A DNA stretch of 64,000 nucleotides from contig JADGKB010000020.1 in NCBI GenBank assembly GCA_027604185.1, forward strand, positions 91,496 through 155,495, written 5' to 3'. This document shows, in pieces, positions 43,855 to 53,597 of the stretch. The first letter of the stretch is position 1; every line of letters starts with the position of its first letter. This DNA is from Boothiomyces macroporosus. Its lineage: Eukaryota; Chytridiomycota; Chytridiomycetes; Rhizophydiales; Terramycetaceae. The translations under genes and the position numbers were made by a program. Below the pieces are notes generated by a model. That model saw nothing but the letters and a program-made list of their open reading frames with translations, was not told the DNA's origin and ran no database searches.

Positions 43855-45108
43855 TTACCTCGCTCTCGAATACGACTTTGATTTCTTCTTTTCTTTGCTA
43901 TTGAGCAGGTTAGAAATTCCACTGTTGATATCTTTGTCTTTAGATTGACGGTCAATGTTCAGCCTTAGTTTCTCTAATTCGCGATCTTTTTCCAAACGAA
44001 GGTTATCGATTACTAATTCTGGGTACAAATTCAGGTTAACAAAGGTTTCGTCGATTTCAGATACTGCTCGCGGAAAGTACTTGTAATAATCTGCCTTCCA
44101 CTTTTCATAGCTTACAAATTGTTGTTTTCCAACGGCATCTGTTACGAATTCCGATGGTGGTGGGCCAATTTGGGAAAAAGTATCTTGGCCAGCCATTACA
44201 AGTAGCGGTTTGTTGTGGTCGATTAAAAATGATTTTGGGGGCGATCCTCTGAACGCCATATGGGTGAGAATTTGACGACACTTGGATTACCAAAAAATCA
44301 CCTTTGCGTTTAGATTTTCATCTTGGATGGAATTGAAGACTAGCGATGCACCATTCAAGTGAGCAATATATCTTAATGTCTTGCACAACAGCTTCTTTGG
44401 TTCTGATTCTAGAACGCTAAACTTGTCGTAAAAAGTTCCAATAATTAATGTGGGAATAGGGATGGGCGATACCAGTTTTCTACACTTAAGTTTGATTACT
44501 CATCGGGATGCTCTGCTCCATATCGCTTCATGGCATAGTTCCTTAATGCCTGTGGTCGTTTGGAGCCTCTCGCTTCCAAACGATCCAGAATGAAGTTTGT
44601 TCTCGCTTTAATTTTTTCAATGAAATGATCCAATATATCCAATATTTCTTCCGGCTAAATCAGAAATCTCGTACCTTTGACAAATCGACACACAATATTA
44701 GAGAGGAAGTATGAATATTAGATTCGCAGATTGGAATGTCTAGCAAATTTGATAAATTAACTCCTCCAGCAAGCTCATAGATATGGGTGATATCCTTGGT
44801 TTCATTCTTTCTAGTTCTTCTTCCAAATGTATATTCCAGCCCAACGCTTGGTGAGGGAGTTTCATCTTTATCCAGAAAGCGGTTGATAATACTCGTTTTC
44901 CCACATCCTGATGATCCTGCAAATAACAGCAGGGTTTCAATAGCTACATCGTCTTTGTTTAAATTCGTTTACTTGAATCTACAGGTTTCTTTTCTCTGTC
45001 TTTCAAGTCTTTAACCATTGTCCAGATATCTTTTGTTGATCTGGCTTTAGGTGATGTATCATTGATATTTGTTGAGCTTCGTCCCCAGTCTTCATTTTCA
45101 ACTGCCAT
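43855..45108 (-). CDS. DYNC2LI1: Cytoplasmic dynein 2 light intermediate chain
   Basis: Exons 43855..44280, 44302..44479, 44500..44654, 44675..44952, 44973..45108 (minus), introns 20-21 nt; 390 aa. It is a subunit of the retrograde intraflagellar-transport dynein. Seen: a Ras-like P-loop LLLFAGSSGCGKTSIINRFL, LEYTFGRRTRKNETKDITHI, YELAGGVNLSNLLDIPI, SLILCVDLSK-PEEI, PIPTLIIGTFYDKF, KTLRYIAHLNGASLVF and the C-terminal NKPLLVMAGQDTFSQIGPPP. The last block, typical of the dynein-2 form, separates it from dynein-1 LIC. It shares a 15-nt divergent gap with the RIIa-like gene. Confidence 0.93.
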
Positions 45109-45123
45109 TTTTCGCGTCGTAAA

Positions 45124-45755
45124 ATGTCTAAAGTTATTTCTAGCTAAATGTAGGGTGAAAATATACAAGAGGTTGCCAGTTCAGTGTCTGGAGAATCTGC
45201 CAGCGCTCCTGTTGGATCACAAAATAGTGCTACACAGTCAATAGCTGCTTCTAACGAAGAAGTGATTCCAGGTTCAGAGCATGCAGAGTCAATTGTAGGT
45301 TCAAACGAGGATAAAAGCTCTTTAAATGCATTGAGCGAGCCCCCTCCTTCCATTCCATCCGATGAAAGTAAGAAATCAAAGAGTGAGCCAGCAGTGGAAC
45401 TTTATGATACGGAGGTGAAAAGTATGGCATCAGTTGAAAATCAAGCTGCGACAACAGCGGAGCCTGAAATCATTGAAGTTGATAGTGTTCCAATTACAGA
45501 AGTCCCACAGGAACAGTTGCGACCAGTGATTGAGATAGGTATCCCCAACATGACTTAGATGATAACTTGAACCACAATATCGAATACATTGCCGAATTTC
45601 AGACCAGGGAAGAAGAAGTGTCGAAATCGCACAAAAAGTACATTGCGGATCACCCAGAGATCCAGTCTTTCCTGTCAGATTATCTGCAAATGCTTTTGCA
45701 CAAGAAACCAGAGAATGTCTTCAAGTTCACGAAAGAGTACTTTAGGGCCGACTAA
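45124..45755 (+). CDS. Acidic protein with C-terminal RIIa-like motif (flagellar type)
   Basis: Exons 45124..45132, 45154..45538, 45559..45755, introns 21 and 20 nt; 196 aa. Exon 1 encodes only three residues (MSK). The N-terminal ~130 residues are disordered and Ser/Glu-rich. The C-terminus has an RIIa/DPY30-like helix pair: YIADHPEIQSFLSDYLQMLL, KKPENVFKFTKEYFRAD. This form (HPE...L..FL..LL..KPENV..F..EYF) occurs in several cilium and radial-spoke proteins that dock AKAP-type partners. Its shared promoter with DYNC2LI1 supports a flagellar role. The exact orthologue is unclear. Confidence 0.75.
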
Positions 45756-45766
45756 GAAATATATTT

Positions 45767-46608
45767 TTATTGTTGTATTTCATTCTCAATATTGGTTCTA
45801 TTATCATAGATTTTAGTGCATAAATAGTCACAGGCGGATTTTGACAGTTTGACAGTTCTTAAAATATCATGGTCGACACTTGTCGCAACAGGAAGCTCTG
45901 CCAATTTTGCTTTCAGCGCTGGAATCTCTTTTTGAACGTGTTTATCAGCAAAGTCTGTTTTCGGCCTTGGCGATCTCTCTATGAAATAGATGGCTAGCGA
46001 AAGACTAAAATAAGCCCATGCTTTGAATTCGGGGTGTGATTTACCAAGGGAATCAAATATATCTGACAATTCCACGTACGCAAGGTAATCGTTTCTTCGG
46101 TAATCCAAGTATTTGACCAGCAGCTCAATAGCTTCTAAGGTTAGTATTTCCGACCTGTATATTTTTGTGATTTTTTAAATACTTGGGCAGCCAGAAACAT
46201 CACGCCTGGCTCTTTTCCATTAGAAGCTATCACCAACTCGGCGTACTTTAATGCTAGATCTAGCTTTGCTAGTTTTAAGCTACATCGACAGGCAATTTCG
46301 TAAATTTCCCCCATTTTAAATTGCTTTTCTTTCTCATTCAGCTGAATCCACCTCAAACACAACTCCAGACACTTGCTATAATCGCTCTTGTAATATTCCC
46401 ATTCCAAGACATTCTGCAGTTGCTGAGGTCCAAATTTGGTGCCAAAAAACTCCTCATTCGCTCCATCCAGTTGAATAAACCTTCCATGTTCACTATTATC
46501 CGGTACATATGACTTGTCAATTACATGCCTGACTCTCTTTTCCTCTGTCTCAAATAAATCGTCTTCAAAATTGGTAAATTGAAAAATCCCATGTTCCTCT
46601 GCTGCCAT
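45767..46608 (-). CDS. TPR-like protein of unknown function
   Basis: Exons 45767..46134 and 46155..46608 (minus), one 20-nt intron with a GTCGGA donor; 273 aa. TPR-type helix pairs are visible: VLEWEYYKSDYSKCLELCLR, IYEIACRCSLKLAKLDLALK, YAELVIASNG, FLAAQVFKKSQKYTEAIELL, YLAYVELSDIFDSLG and WAYFSLSLAIYFIERSPRP. The N-terminus is acidic. I do not recognise the orthologue. Its start codon is only 19 nt from that of the divergent otubain gene. Confidence 0.75.
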
Positions 46609-46627
46609 TTTTTCAAAAAAATTCAAA

Positions 46628-47443
46628 ATGGAACGACCTACAGACGAAGAAATCTTAAAGTATGAGCGGCAAATCAAGGATCAAGAAATTGGGAATACAC
46701 CGCTGGTGAGTACTGTAATAGGATTTGAAGCGCTTGAACAAGTACGCTGTGTTAATCAAGGAATACTTGAATGGAGATCCAATATATCACTCCAAGCTAG
46801 TTCATTTGAAATCATCCGGATGCAAGATGCGAACCATAAAAAAGGACGGAAATTGCTTTTACAGGGCATTTGCGTTTAGGTTCTGTGAATTGGTTAGAGA
46901 TCAACCTCCAGACCTTAAAGACAAGCTCATTCAAAAGTGTGTTTCAACAAAGGATTTGCTGGCTCAAACTGGATACGACTTGTCAATATTGGAAGATTTT
47001 TATGACCCGTTTTATGAAGCCCTCTCTTCAGACAAGGATTTGCTAGAAATATTTACCACAGAATATCTGAGTGATACCATTGTTTGCTTTTTGAGGATAT
47101 TGACTGCCGCGTTACTCAAAAGAGTAAGTTTCGCTAAAATAGGATCGCGAATTGTATGAAGTATTTGTGCTGGACTCATACCCGACGCTAGAAGCATTTA
47201 TTTCAGCCTGTGTAGAACCGAGTAAGTCAAGCTAACATAGTGTATGTTGAGTCTGATCAAATTCATATAGTCGCGATGGCAAATACTTTTAATATTACTA
47301 TTAGAGTTGGAAACTTGGATACCACGCCCACTGAAAAAATCAACTATCATGAAATTTCACCAATGGACGGAGAATCAACTCTTAGTTTATCACTGTTATT
47401 CCGTCCAGGGCACTATGATATTCTATATGACGATAAACTTTGA
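46628..47443 (+). CDS. OTUB1: Otubain-type deubiquitinase
   Basis: Exons 46628..46705, 46731..47123, 47143..47221, 47241..47443; 250 aa. Otubains cut Lys48-linked ubiquitin. Catalytic Cys lies in KKDGNCFYRAFAFRF with its Asp just before, and catalytic His in LLFRPGHYDILYDD. Also seen: LIKEYLNGDPIYHSKL, YLSDTIVCFLRILTAALLKR, FISACVEPMYVESDQIHIVA. Intron 1 is set at 25 nt; a 16-nt alternative ending earlier (46706..46721) is also in frame and would add three residues. The other two introns are 19 nt. Confidence 0.92.
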
Positions 47444-47470
47444 ATTTACACGTTTTATTTGTTGTTGGCT

Positions 47471-48835
47471 TTAGTCTACATAGACCAATCTGAATAATAT
47501 TACAAGTAAAAGTGATAGCACACACGTTACTACATTTACAATTGCTCCAGCACCAAGGTTTACTCCGCAAATAATTGGGAACAAAATTCTTCCAAGACTT
47601 CCGGCTGTAGTGAGCCAACCCATTGCTGCACCTTGAGGCTTGCTGCCCATCATTTGAGAGTAAGTAGAAATGGTTAGTGTCTGAGTAATTGGAGATCCCA
47701 TGGACCAAATGAGAACCATCGCATTGACAAAAATTGCAAAGCTATTACCACTGAGATATGGAAGCATCAAAATCGATCCAACGGCTAAAGACACAATTCC
47801 CAGCACCAATGTGCAAAAGTCGGTCAAGAGTTTTGCGAGGGAAGGGATGATGAAATAGAAGAATATTCCTCCCATCCCTAGATAGAAAAAGAATTCACTC
47901 GATCTGTCTACTCTGTTTGGATCATTTGGAAAATACGATTGGAATTCCGTCCCTCCATATGTTTCAGCAACACCCAACACTCCGCGTAGAGAAAAGTTTA
48001 AGATAAAGTAGAGAATAAACCCGTAAAATAATTTCTGTGCTCCTTGTTTACCGACGTGTTGCAGTTCAAGATCTTTTTGTTTCTCTTCTTTGGAATCTTC
48101 CAATTTGTTGTAAACCGCATCTTCCAAATCAGTTTCTCGCATGATACATAGGAGTAAGAGCATGCACACTGATAGCCCTGATATTGCCAGTCCGGGAATC
48201 AGCCCATACTTTGTCTGGGTATTTGCATGGGGAATGAACCGCGAGATACCTTCAGCCAGCATTGGGGTTAGTGAAAATCCAGCATACTGGGCAAGAGTGT
48301 TCCAAGTGATATATCGGGTTCGTTCAGACGCGCTGGAAATCTTGGCCATAAATGCCCGTGACACCCCAAGCGTTCCAGAGCCAAATCCAACGAAAAATCT
48401 AGATATCACGATAGCCCATGGTGCAAATTGTGAATTCCAAGAACCGGCAAATGCAAAAATGGTGTTTGATATGATTACGATCACTGTTGCAATTTGAAGT
48501 GCGAATCTGGACGAGCCGGTGCTATCCGCCAAGTAGCCAAAAGGGTATGCGCTAATGAGTCTTCCAATTGAAAATGCTGATACTGCTAGTCCAAGAAATA
48601 AATCTGTGTTGCTGATTCCAGTTGATTGAATATACGGAGAAAGTGTGGGCAAGATTATTCCTCTTGGTGCTTCGGCCATAAACACTTGGATCAACACAAT
48701 CATCAAATCTTTAGTATTTGACTTTGGCAATTCTTCTGGCTTCGGCACACTATATCTTCTTTTGGGGTTTTGTGGTTCAGTCGGCAATGATAATTCCACC
48801 ATTGAAGTATTTTGATACTGATAGAGATTAGCCAT
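47471..48835 (-). CDS. MFS transporter, possibly MFSD8/CLN7-like
   Basis: Single exon, 454 aa, about 12 hydrophobic helices. Seen: MIVLIQVFMAEAPRGIILPT, GLAVSAFSIGRLISAYPFGY, LADSTGSSRFALQ, VISRFFVGFGSGTLGVSRAF, MAKISSASERTRYITWNTLA. The G-X-G-X-G followed by R and a SASERT motif resembles lysosomal MFSD8 proteins, but this is not certain. A long loop between helices 6 and 7 is charged. The Met at 48835 is chosen as the first true ATG. Stops 27 nt from the otubain stop. Confidence 0.8.
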   Translation of the reverse strand: MANLYQYQNTSMVELSLPTEPQNPKRRYSVPKPEELPKSNTKDLMIVLIQVFMAEAPRGIILPTLSPYIQSTGISNTDLFLGLAVSAFSIGRLISAYPFGYLADSTGSSRFALQIATVIVIISNTIFAFAGSWNSQFAPWAIVISRFFVGFGSGTLGVSRAFMAKISSASERTRYITWNTLAQYAGFSLTPMLAEGISRFIPHANTQTKYGLIPGLAISGLSVCMLLLLCIMRETDLEDAVYNKLEDSKEEKQKDLELQHVGKQGAQKLFYGFILYFILNFSLRGVLGVAETYGGTEFQSYFPNDPNRVDRSSEFFFYLGMGGIFFYFIIPSLAKLLTDFCTLVLGIVSLAVGSILMLPYLSGNSFAIFVNAMVLIWSMGSPITQTLTISTYSQMMGSKPQGAAMGWLTTAGSLGRILFPIICGVNLGAGAIVNVVTCVLSLLLVILFRLVYVD

Positions 48836-48942
48836 TTGAAAGTACGTCAAATATGATTCGACCTCTTAAATATTAGGGCACCAACGCAAGCCCAACAGTT
48901 TCAAAAGCCCAAACTATGGACCCACAAAAAATTGATGATTTA

Positions 48943-49581
48943 TTATATTAGCATCATAATCAGGACCGCCAATACAAATGGCGGCTTTAATGATAATCCA
49001 TTTCCTTTGGGGATGTTGAAATTACACATGGAAGAAACCGAACTGATAACGTTGCTGATTTGGGTGGACAACTGGTCGGGTAAGCTAGCAAGGTTTAATA
49101 GAGATAGTTGCTTCTTTGTGCAAGATGTACAAATTAGTGTGCTGTTGCTAAAGAAAGCACCGGGATTGACTTGATTCAAGTTTTTCAATGAATTACCAGG
49201 AAGCAAAGCAGAAATATCACTAATCTCCTGGGCCAAGCAATAGCTTTTCCCATCTTCAGTTTTAATGCACGAGAGATCATAAATTAACCCACTCTGAGAA
49301 GCCAGCTGGGTGGCAGTGAATGGGGGATAAACTATTTGACTACCACACACTTTTGCAATGTTGTTCATAGAGTCAATGAATGTGGACCTACAATTACCGG
49401 AGCAAAAGCTTCCAAGGGAAGTTGAAATGCTTGATGCATCAATATTGCTCAACACATTGCCACCACACGATTGTTGTAAATTTTGATTTTGTGTCTGAAT
49501 GGCACCTAGACATTCAGATGATAATGTGCTAGGTGTTTGTGCAAATACCGTTGCAACTAATAGAATCTTTATGTTTAGCAT
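48943..49581 (-). CDS. Secreted Cys-rich GPI-anchored protein
   Basis: Single exon, 212 aa from the Met at 49581. A signal peptide (MLNIKILLVATVFAQT) is followed by about 11 Cys in a helical domain (SSECLGAIQTQNQNLQQSCG, GSFCSGNCRSTFIDSMNNIA, KVCGSQIV, CIKTEDGKSYCLAQEIS, LICTSCTKKQLSLL) and a C-terminal GPI-type hydrophobic tail (LKPPFVLAVLIMMLI). The style resembles fungal Cys-rich GPI surface proteins; the role is unknown. The frame is open further upstream, but that part is out of keeping with a secreted protein. Confidence 0.8.
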   Translation of the reverse strand: MLNIKILLVATVFAQTPSTLSSECLGAIQTQNQNLQQSCGGNVLSNIDASSISTSLGSFCSGNCRSTFIDSMNNIAKVCGSQIVYPPFTATQLASQSGLIYDLSCIKTEDGKSYCLAQEISDISALLPGNSLKNLNQVNPGAFFSNSTLICTSCTKKQLSLLNLASLPDQLSTQISNVISSVSSMCNFNIPKGNGLSLKPPFVLAVLIMMLI

Positions 49582-49768
49582 ACAAGAAAATAAAGGTGCA
49601 GGAAACTGAAAGACACAGGTGTTGAGCCCATCGTGAATCAATGAAACAGCTACATAGTGAATCAAAGGAGCAGTAAAAGTGCTATGAATTTTCAAGCTGC
49701 AGTGCGTTTAGATATCAAAGTATCTCAAAGATGAACTTGGTTTACGCGTCTATTTTTCTAATATTTGA

Positions 49769-52283
49769 ATGATTACAAATCAAGAACCTGAGCTGCCAAA
49801 GGATAATAAAAAGCCAATACATATATTGGTTGCGAAAGCGCTATCACCAGATTCTGGTAATATTTCTTAATTTAGGTGAAATTTTGCCAAATGTAATTCC
49901 ACTAAGCCTGTATCAAAAATCAACGGTACTTTAGCTGTAATAAAGCAAAAAAAGAAAACTCCTGAAAAGCTGACACCGTACAATATTTTGGGGGACGTTG
50001 AGGATTTTCAGGAATTCAACAAATTGTATAATGGCAATGTTTCCGAATCGGAAGAGGAAGAGGATCCAGAAGAAGAGCCACAAATACAAATAGATCCACA
50101 AGTTCAGGAAAGAGAAGAAAAAGAATTGAACGAAAGGAAAGAGTGGCTAAATAAACTCCACATATTCCAGAGATATCGGGAAATCAGAGAAGAGCATGCC
50201 TTGAAGAATTGGGAAAGACACTGTAACGATTGGAGCAGAATGGAACAACATATATCAAAAAGGTCCGGAAAGGTAAATCGTATTTTATACAAGAAACCAG
50301 AAGATTTACTAATGGCAAGAATTTGCGAATATAGACAAGTAGTCGAAGAGAAAAGATTAATTGAAGAGGCTCTTCGAGTGCTTGAAGATCAAAAAATAGA
50401 CTTTTGGAAGGAAGGAATCAAAATCGGAAATGATTTATTGGGGCTTTCATTTCAATTGCCTTCAGGGGGTCCTAGACAGTAAATTTAAAAGTAATAGTTA
50501 GAATAGAGCGGCTAATGTCAAAAAATTCAAAGTAAACACTGATAACCATAGATTAGAAAGGAAAGGGACGCCAGTTTCATACCAGGATGAAAAGAAAAAA
50601 GATTTAAGTCAAGTGATGAAAGTTATTGATCCATTCTATAGGGTAATTGTCTATTTACTCAGCATGCGGGAGAATACATTGAAGCGGTTGGCCAAAACAT
50701 CAACAAGATTGAATATGATTTAGCAAAGGCTTTCCTTGAACGACTAGAAAAAGTAGCCAGTGAAAAGGAGCTAAAAGTTCCTGAGCAAGTTCAAGAAATC
50801 CCAGAAACGCAATTGGAGACTGGTTTAAAACCAGGTATGCACCTGGAGATTTCATCCACGAGACTGTTCTTTGAAGTTGAATTAAATCATATCTCTACCT
50901 CAATCTTAACTGTGCATAATAGAGGTTCATATGCAGTCCACTTTGAATGGGCTCCTGTAAAAAGAGAGAATCCACTGCATGTACAAAAGACTAAATATTA
51001 GACAAAACTCAGTCACTCTGGTAATCAAACTTTCTTTTTCAGCTACATCAAAGGTGTGATACTGCCTGGTACGGCTTTTGACTTTCCAATTGTGTTCAAA
51101 TCGACAAGAAACGGAATGTTTACGGAAATCTGGAAACTTGTTACCTCCCCAACTTCAGCAAAGGCGGATGAAATCGTGGTTACCCTCAGAGGAGTTGCTT
51201 ATGAAAAGGATATGCTAGTAAAGAAACGAAAAGACGTTGAAGTTCTGCTCGAAAAGAGATGGTGATTAATTACTTATTTAGTGCTGAAACTGTTGGAAAA
51301 GAAACTGTAACGTTCCTTATGCAACGGGTGCAATCAGCCCAAATGAGTATGCATAGACCATTCAAGAATACAGCTGGTGTAAGATTTGAAGAGCTCAACA
51401 AACAACTGAATCTAAAGTTCAACTTGGAAATTTATCACAAGTTACTCGATTTGAAAGATAAAGTATTCAAGTCTTTGGGAGTCAAATCCGCATGGAGCGG
51501 CTCAGTAAACCAGCTCTATGAAGTACTTTGAATTAATCAAGTATGCTGTAAATGTACCAAATGACGATGAACGTACAAACTGTATATGTGAATTGAACGA
51601 GCTTGTACGAAAGAGCTGCTATGATGACAGCTCGGTACGGTCTGAATTGAGATTTGTGATTTGGTAACTATTTACTCACAAAGCAATGAAATATTAATGT
51701 GTTTGGCTTCGCGACTAGTTGATCTCTCTGATGATTTAAGAAAGCAAATGGGATTGCCTCTTGTTGTAATATGAGACTAATAACAGCGACAGTCAAATGT
51801 ATTCTTCAACCCTGATGATTCACAAGAAGACTTTGACAATTTTGAATGTAAATTACATTTTTAATGAAGTAACTAAAGCAGCAGTGGATACTCAAAAGAA
51901 ACCCAGTGGTCCACCAGGAAAAGCAACTGCACCACCCCCAGTAAGTGAAATCTGATAAAAGGCAGCTGCAGGGAAAGATCCTAAAAAAGGTGCTGCTCCA
52001 CCGCCAGCTAAAGTAGACCTAAAGAAACCTGGTCAAAAGAAGGCGAATGAAGTCGAACCGGAAGAAGCTGCACCTACTCCAAAAGTCGCCAAAAAGGTAA
52101 ATGGTGGTAACTATAGAAACCTCCATCCTCTAAAGGGTGGTCTCCTGAGAGGCGTATGCAAGAACAGGCATATACAAATAGTCTCACTGCCACTGTAAGT
52201 AATGCTAATCTTAGATGAAACAATATGTAGAAGAATCAATAGATCGAATGTGTGGTTTGTTCAACGACACCAACCCAAAATAA
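49769..52283 (+). CDS. MYCBPAP-like flagellar central-pair protein
   Basis: Fifteen exons: 49769..49856, 49876..49925, 49946..50478, 50502..50531, 50552..50642, 50663..50980, 51002..51261, 51282..51522, 51542..51663, 51684..51765, 51787..51847, 51870..51940, 51962..52096, 52117..52194, 52215..52283; introns 19-23 nt; 742 aa. MYCBP-associated protein is a central-apparatus component of motile flagella (FAP147 in Chlamydomonas). Seen: NWERHCNDWSRMEQHISKRS, LLMARICEYRQVVEEKRLIE, ETGLKPGMHLEI, an Ig/MSP-like beta domain (ILTVHNRGSYAVHFEW, YIKGVILPGTAFDFPIVFKS), then helical and Pro/Lys-rich parts and MKQYVEESIDRMCGLFNDTN. Exon 4 is just 30 nt. Without intron removal no frame is longer than 165 codons. 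Confidence 0.87.
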
Positions 52284-52346
52284 AGAGTTACAGTAAATAC
52301 ATTTTATTCTTTCAAGATGAAATTACCAGAATTTCCGAAAGAAAAC

Positions 52347-53240
52347 TTAATTTCCAATGGTATTCGGAATAGACCCAATTCCGGAATTGGATCCAGAGTT
52401 TACATTTCCTTGGGCAGGAATTTGTTGACTTGCAGTTCCTTGGTTGGAGTTTGAGTTTCCTTGGGACTGGTTAGCTTGGTTGCAATTGATAGCTTGGCCA
52501 TTGTTTTGGCAGTTAATGCCTTGGTTTGAGTTTCTTTGTGTTTGGTTAGCTTGGTTGCAATTGATAGCTTGGCCATTGTTTTGGCAGTTGGTATTGCTGT
52601 TGGATTGCCCATTACTTTGGTTGCAAATATTTCCTTGACTGTTGGCTTGGCAATTGGTATTTCCGTTAATGGAGTTTCTTCCAGCGTTGGAGTTGATTGA
52701 ATTTGAGCCATTGCCAGAGTTTGAGCCAGAGCCAATGTTTTGGTTGTTACCAGATTGACGGTTAGCGCTAACGGTTTGGTTGCGGGAATTCTTGTTTGCA
52801 TTAACTCTGTTGCCATTATTTTGGTTTTTGATCTTGTTTTGATTGTTTTGGTTCTTGTTTGCTTGATTTTTGTTGGCATTGTTGACAGTTCTTTGCAGCT
52901 TGTTGATCTTCTTGTTCAACTGGTCAACCTGATTAATCAACAAATCCAACTTTGAGTTTACAATCTGAACCTGCTTTTTGGTAGCGGCATTATTGTTTCC
53001 ATTATTTCTGTTGTTGTTCTTGCCATTGTTTCGGTTCGCGTTTGCATTGGATTTGTTTGCGGCTCTTGATTGGTTGGCAGCGGCTGGATTAGATACCACC
53101 CGGGTACTGTTATTATTGTTGGATATTACTCGGGTACTGTTGTTCCTGGTGTTGAACCGAATAGCTGTGGTTGAGTTACCTGAAGAGAATTGGCAAAAGA
53201 CAGAATTGAATAGAACTAGAAGGGCCAAGGTAAATTTCAT
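52347..53240 (-). CDS. Secreted Asn-rich low-complexity protein with coiled coil
   Basis: Single exon, 297 aa. A signal peptide (MKFTLALLVLFNSVFC) is followed by an Asn/Arg/Lys-rich stretch, a short heptad coiled coil (QIVNSKLDLLINQVDQLNKK, INKLQRTVNN), then Asn/Gly/Ser/Gln-rich repeats with regularly placed Cys (NCQNNGQAINCNQANQ twice). It has about one third Asn and is prion-like in composition. Many N-X-S/T sequons suggest heavy glycosylation. It could be a cell-wall, cyst or adhesive protein; I recognise no family. The two 75-nt units are described separately. Confidence 0.75.
   Translation of the reverse strand: MKFTLALLVLFNSVFCQFSSGNSTTAIRFNTRNNSTRVISNNNNSTRVVSNPAAANQSRAANKSNANANRNNGKNNNRNNGNNNAATKKQVQIVNSKLDLLINQVDQLNKKINKLQRTVNNANKNQANKNQNNQNKIKNQNNGNRVNANKNSRNQTVSANRQSGNNQNIGSGSNSGNGSNSINSNAGRNSINGNTNCQANSQGNICNQSNGQSNSNTNCQNNGQAINCNQANQTQRNSNQGINCQNNGQAINCNQANQSQGNSNSNQGTASQQIPAQGNVNSGSNSGIGSIPNTIGN
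52468..52617 (-). repeat. Two 75-nt tandem units in the Asn-rich gene
   Basis: Units start at 52468 and 52543. Their first ~52 nt are identical and encode NCQNNGQAINCNQANQ; the rest has diverged. The identity at silent sites points to a recent duplication or gene conversion. Confidence 0.7.
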
Positions 53241-53597
53241 TTGGATTAAAAAGATGTTCTATTGGAGATTATTTATAGCCCCTTGAAATAGTGATGATAT
53301 AATTGATAATTTTTTTGAAACATGTCACTAAAGCCCACCAGTTGAAAAATCACTGGCACCCAAAATAATAGTCAACAATCTGTTTGGGAGTCCAGTGGTA
53401 AGCGATTTAGAATAAATCATTGTGCCATCTACCGGAATTCCCCAAGGCCAACGCTCATTCTTTATTTTTTTCCTTGGGTTGATGTAATTAGTTGTCATCA
53501 CAGGCTAGTTTAAAAGTAAAACGACAGAGTGACAATTACATTACCAAAGAGATGACAAATACAATAAATTACAATATGAAGTAATTGTTTTGGAGAT
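53241..53597. other. 357-nt intergenic region
   Basis: Upstream sequence of the Asn-rich protein gene and 3' side of the kinase gene, both minus strand. AT-rich; no gene, repeat or RNA recognised. Confidence 0.5.
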
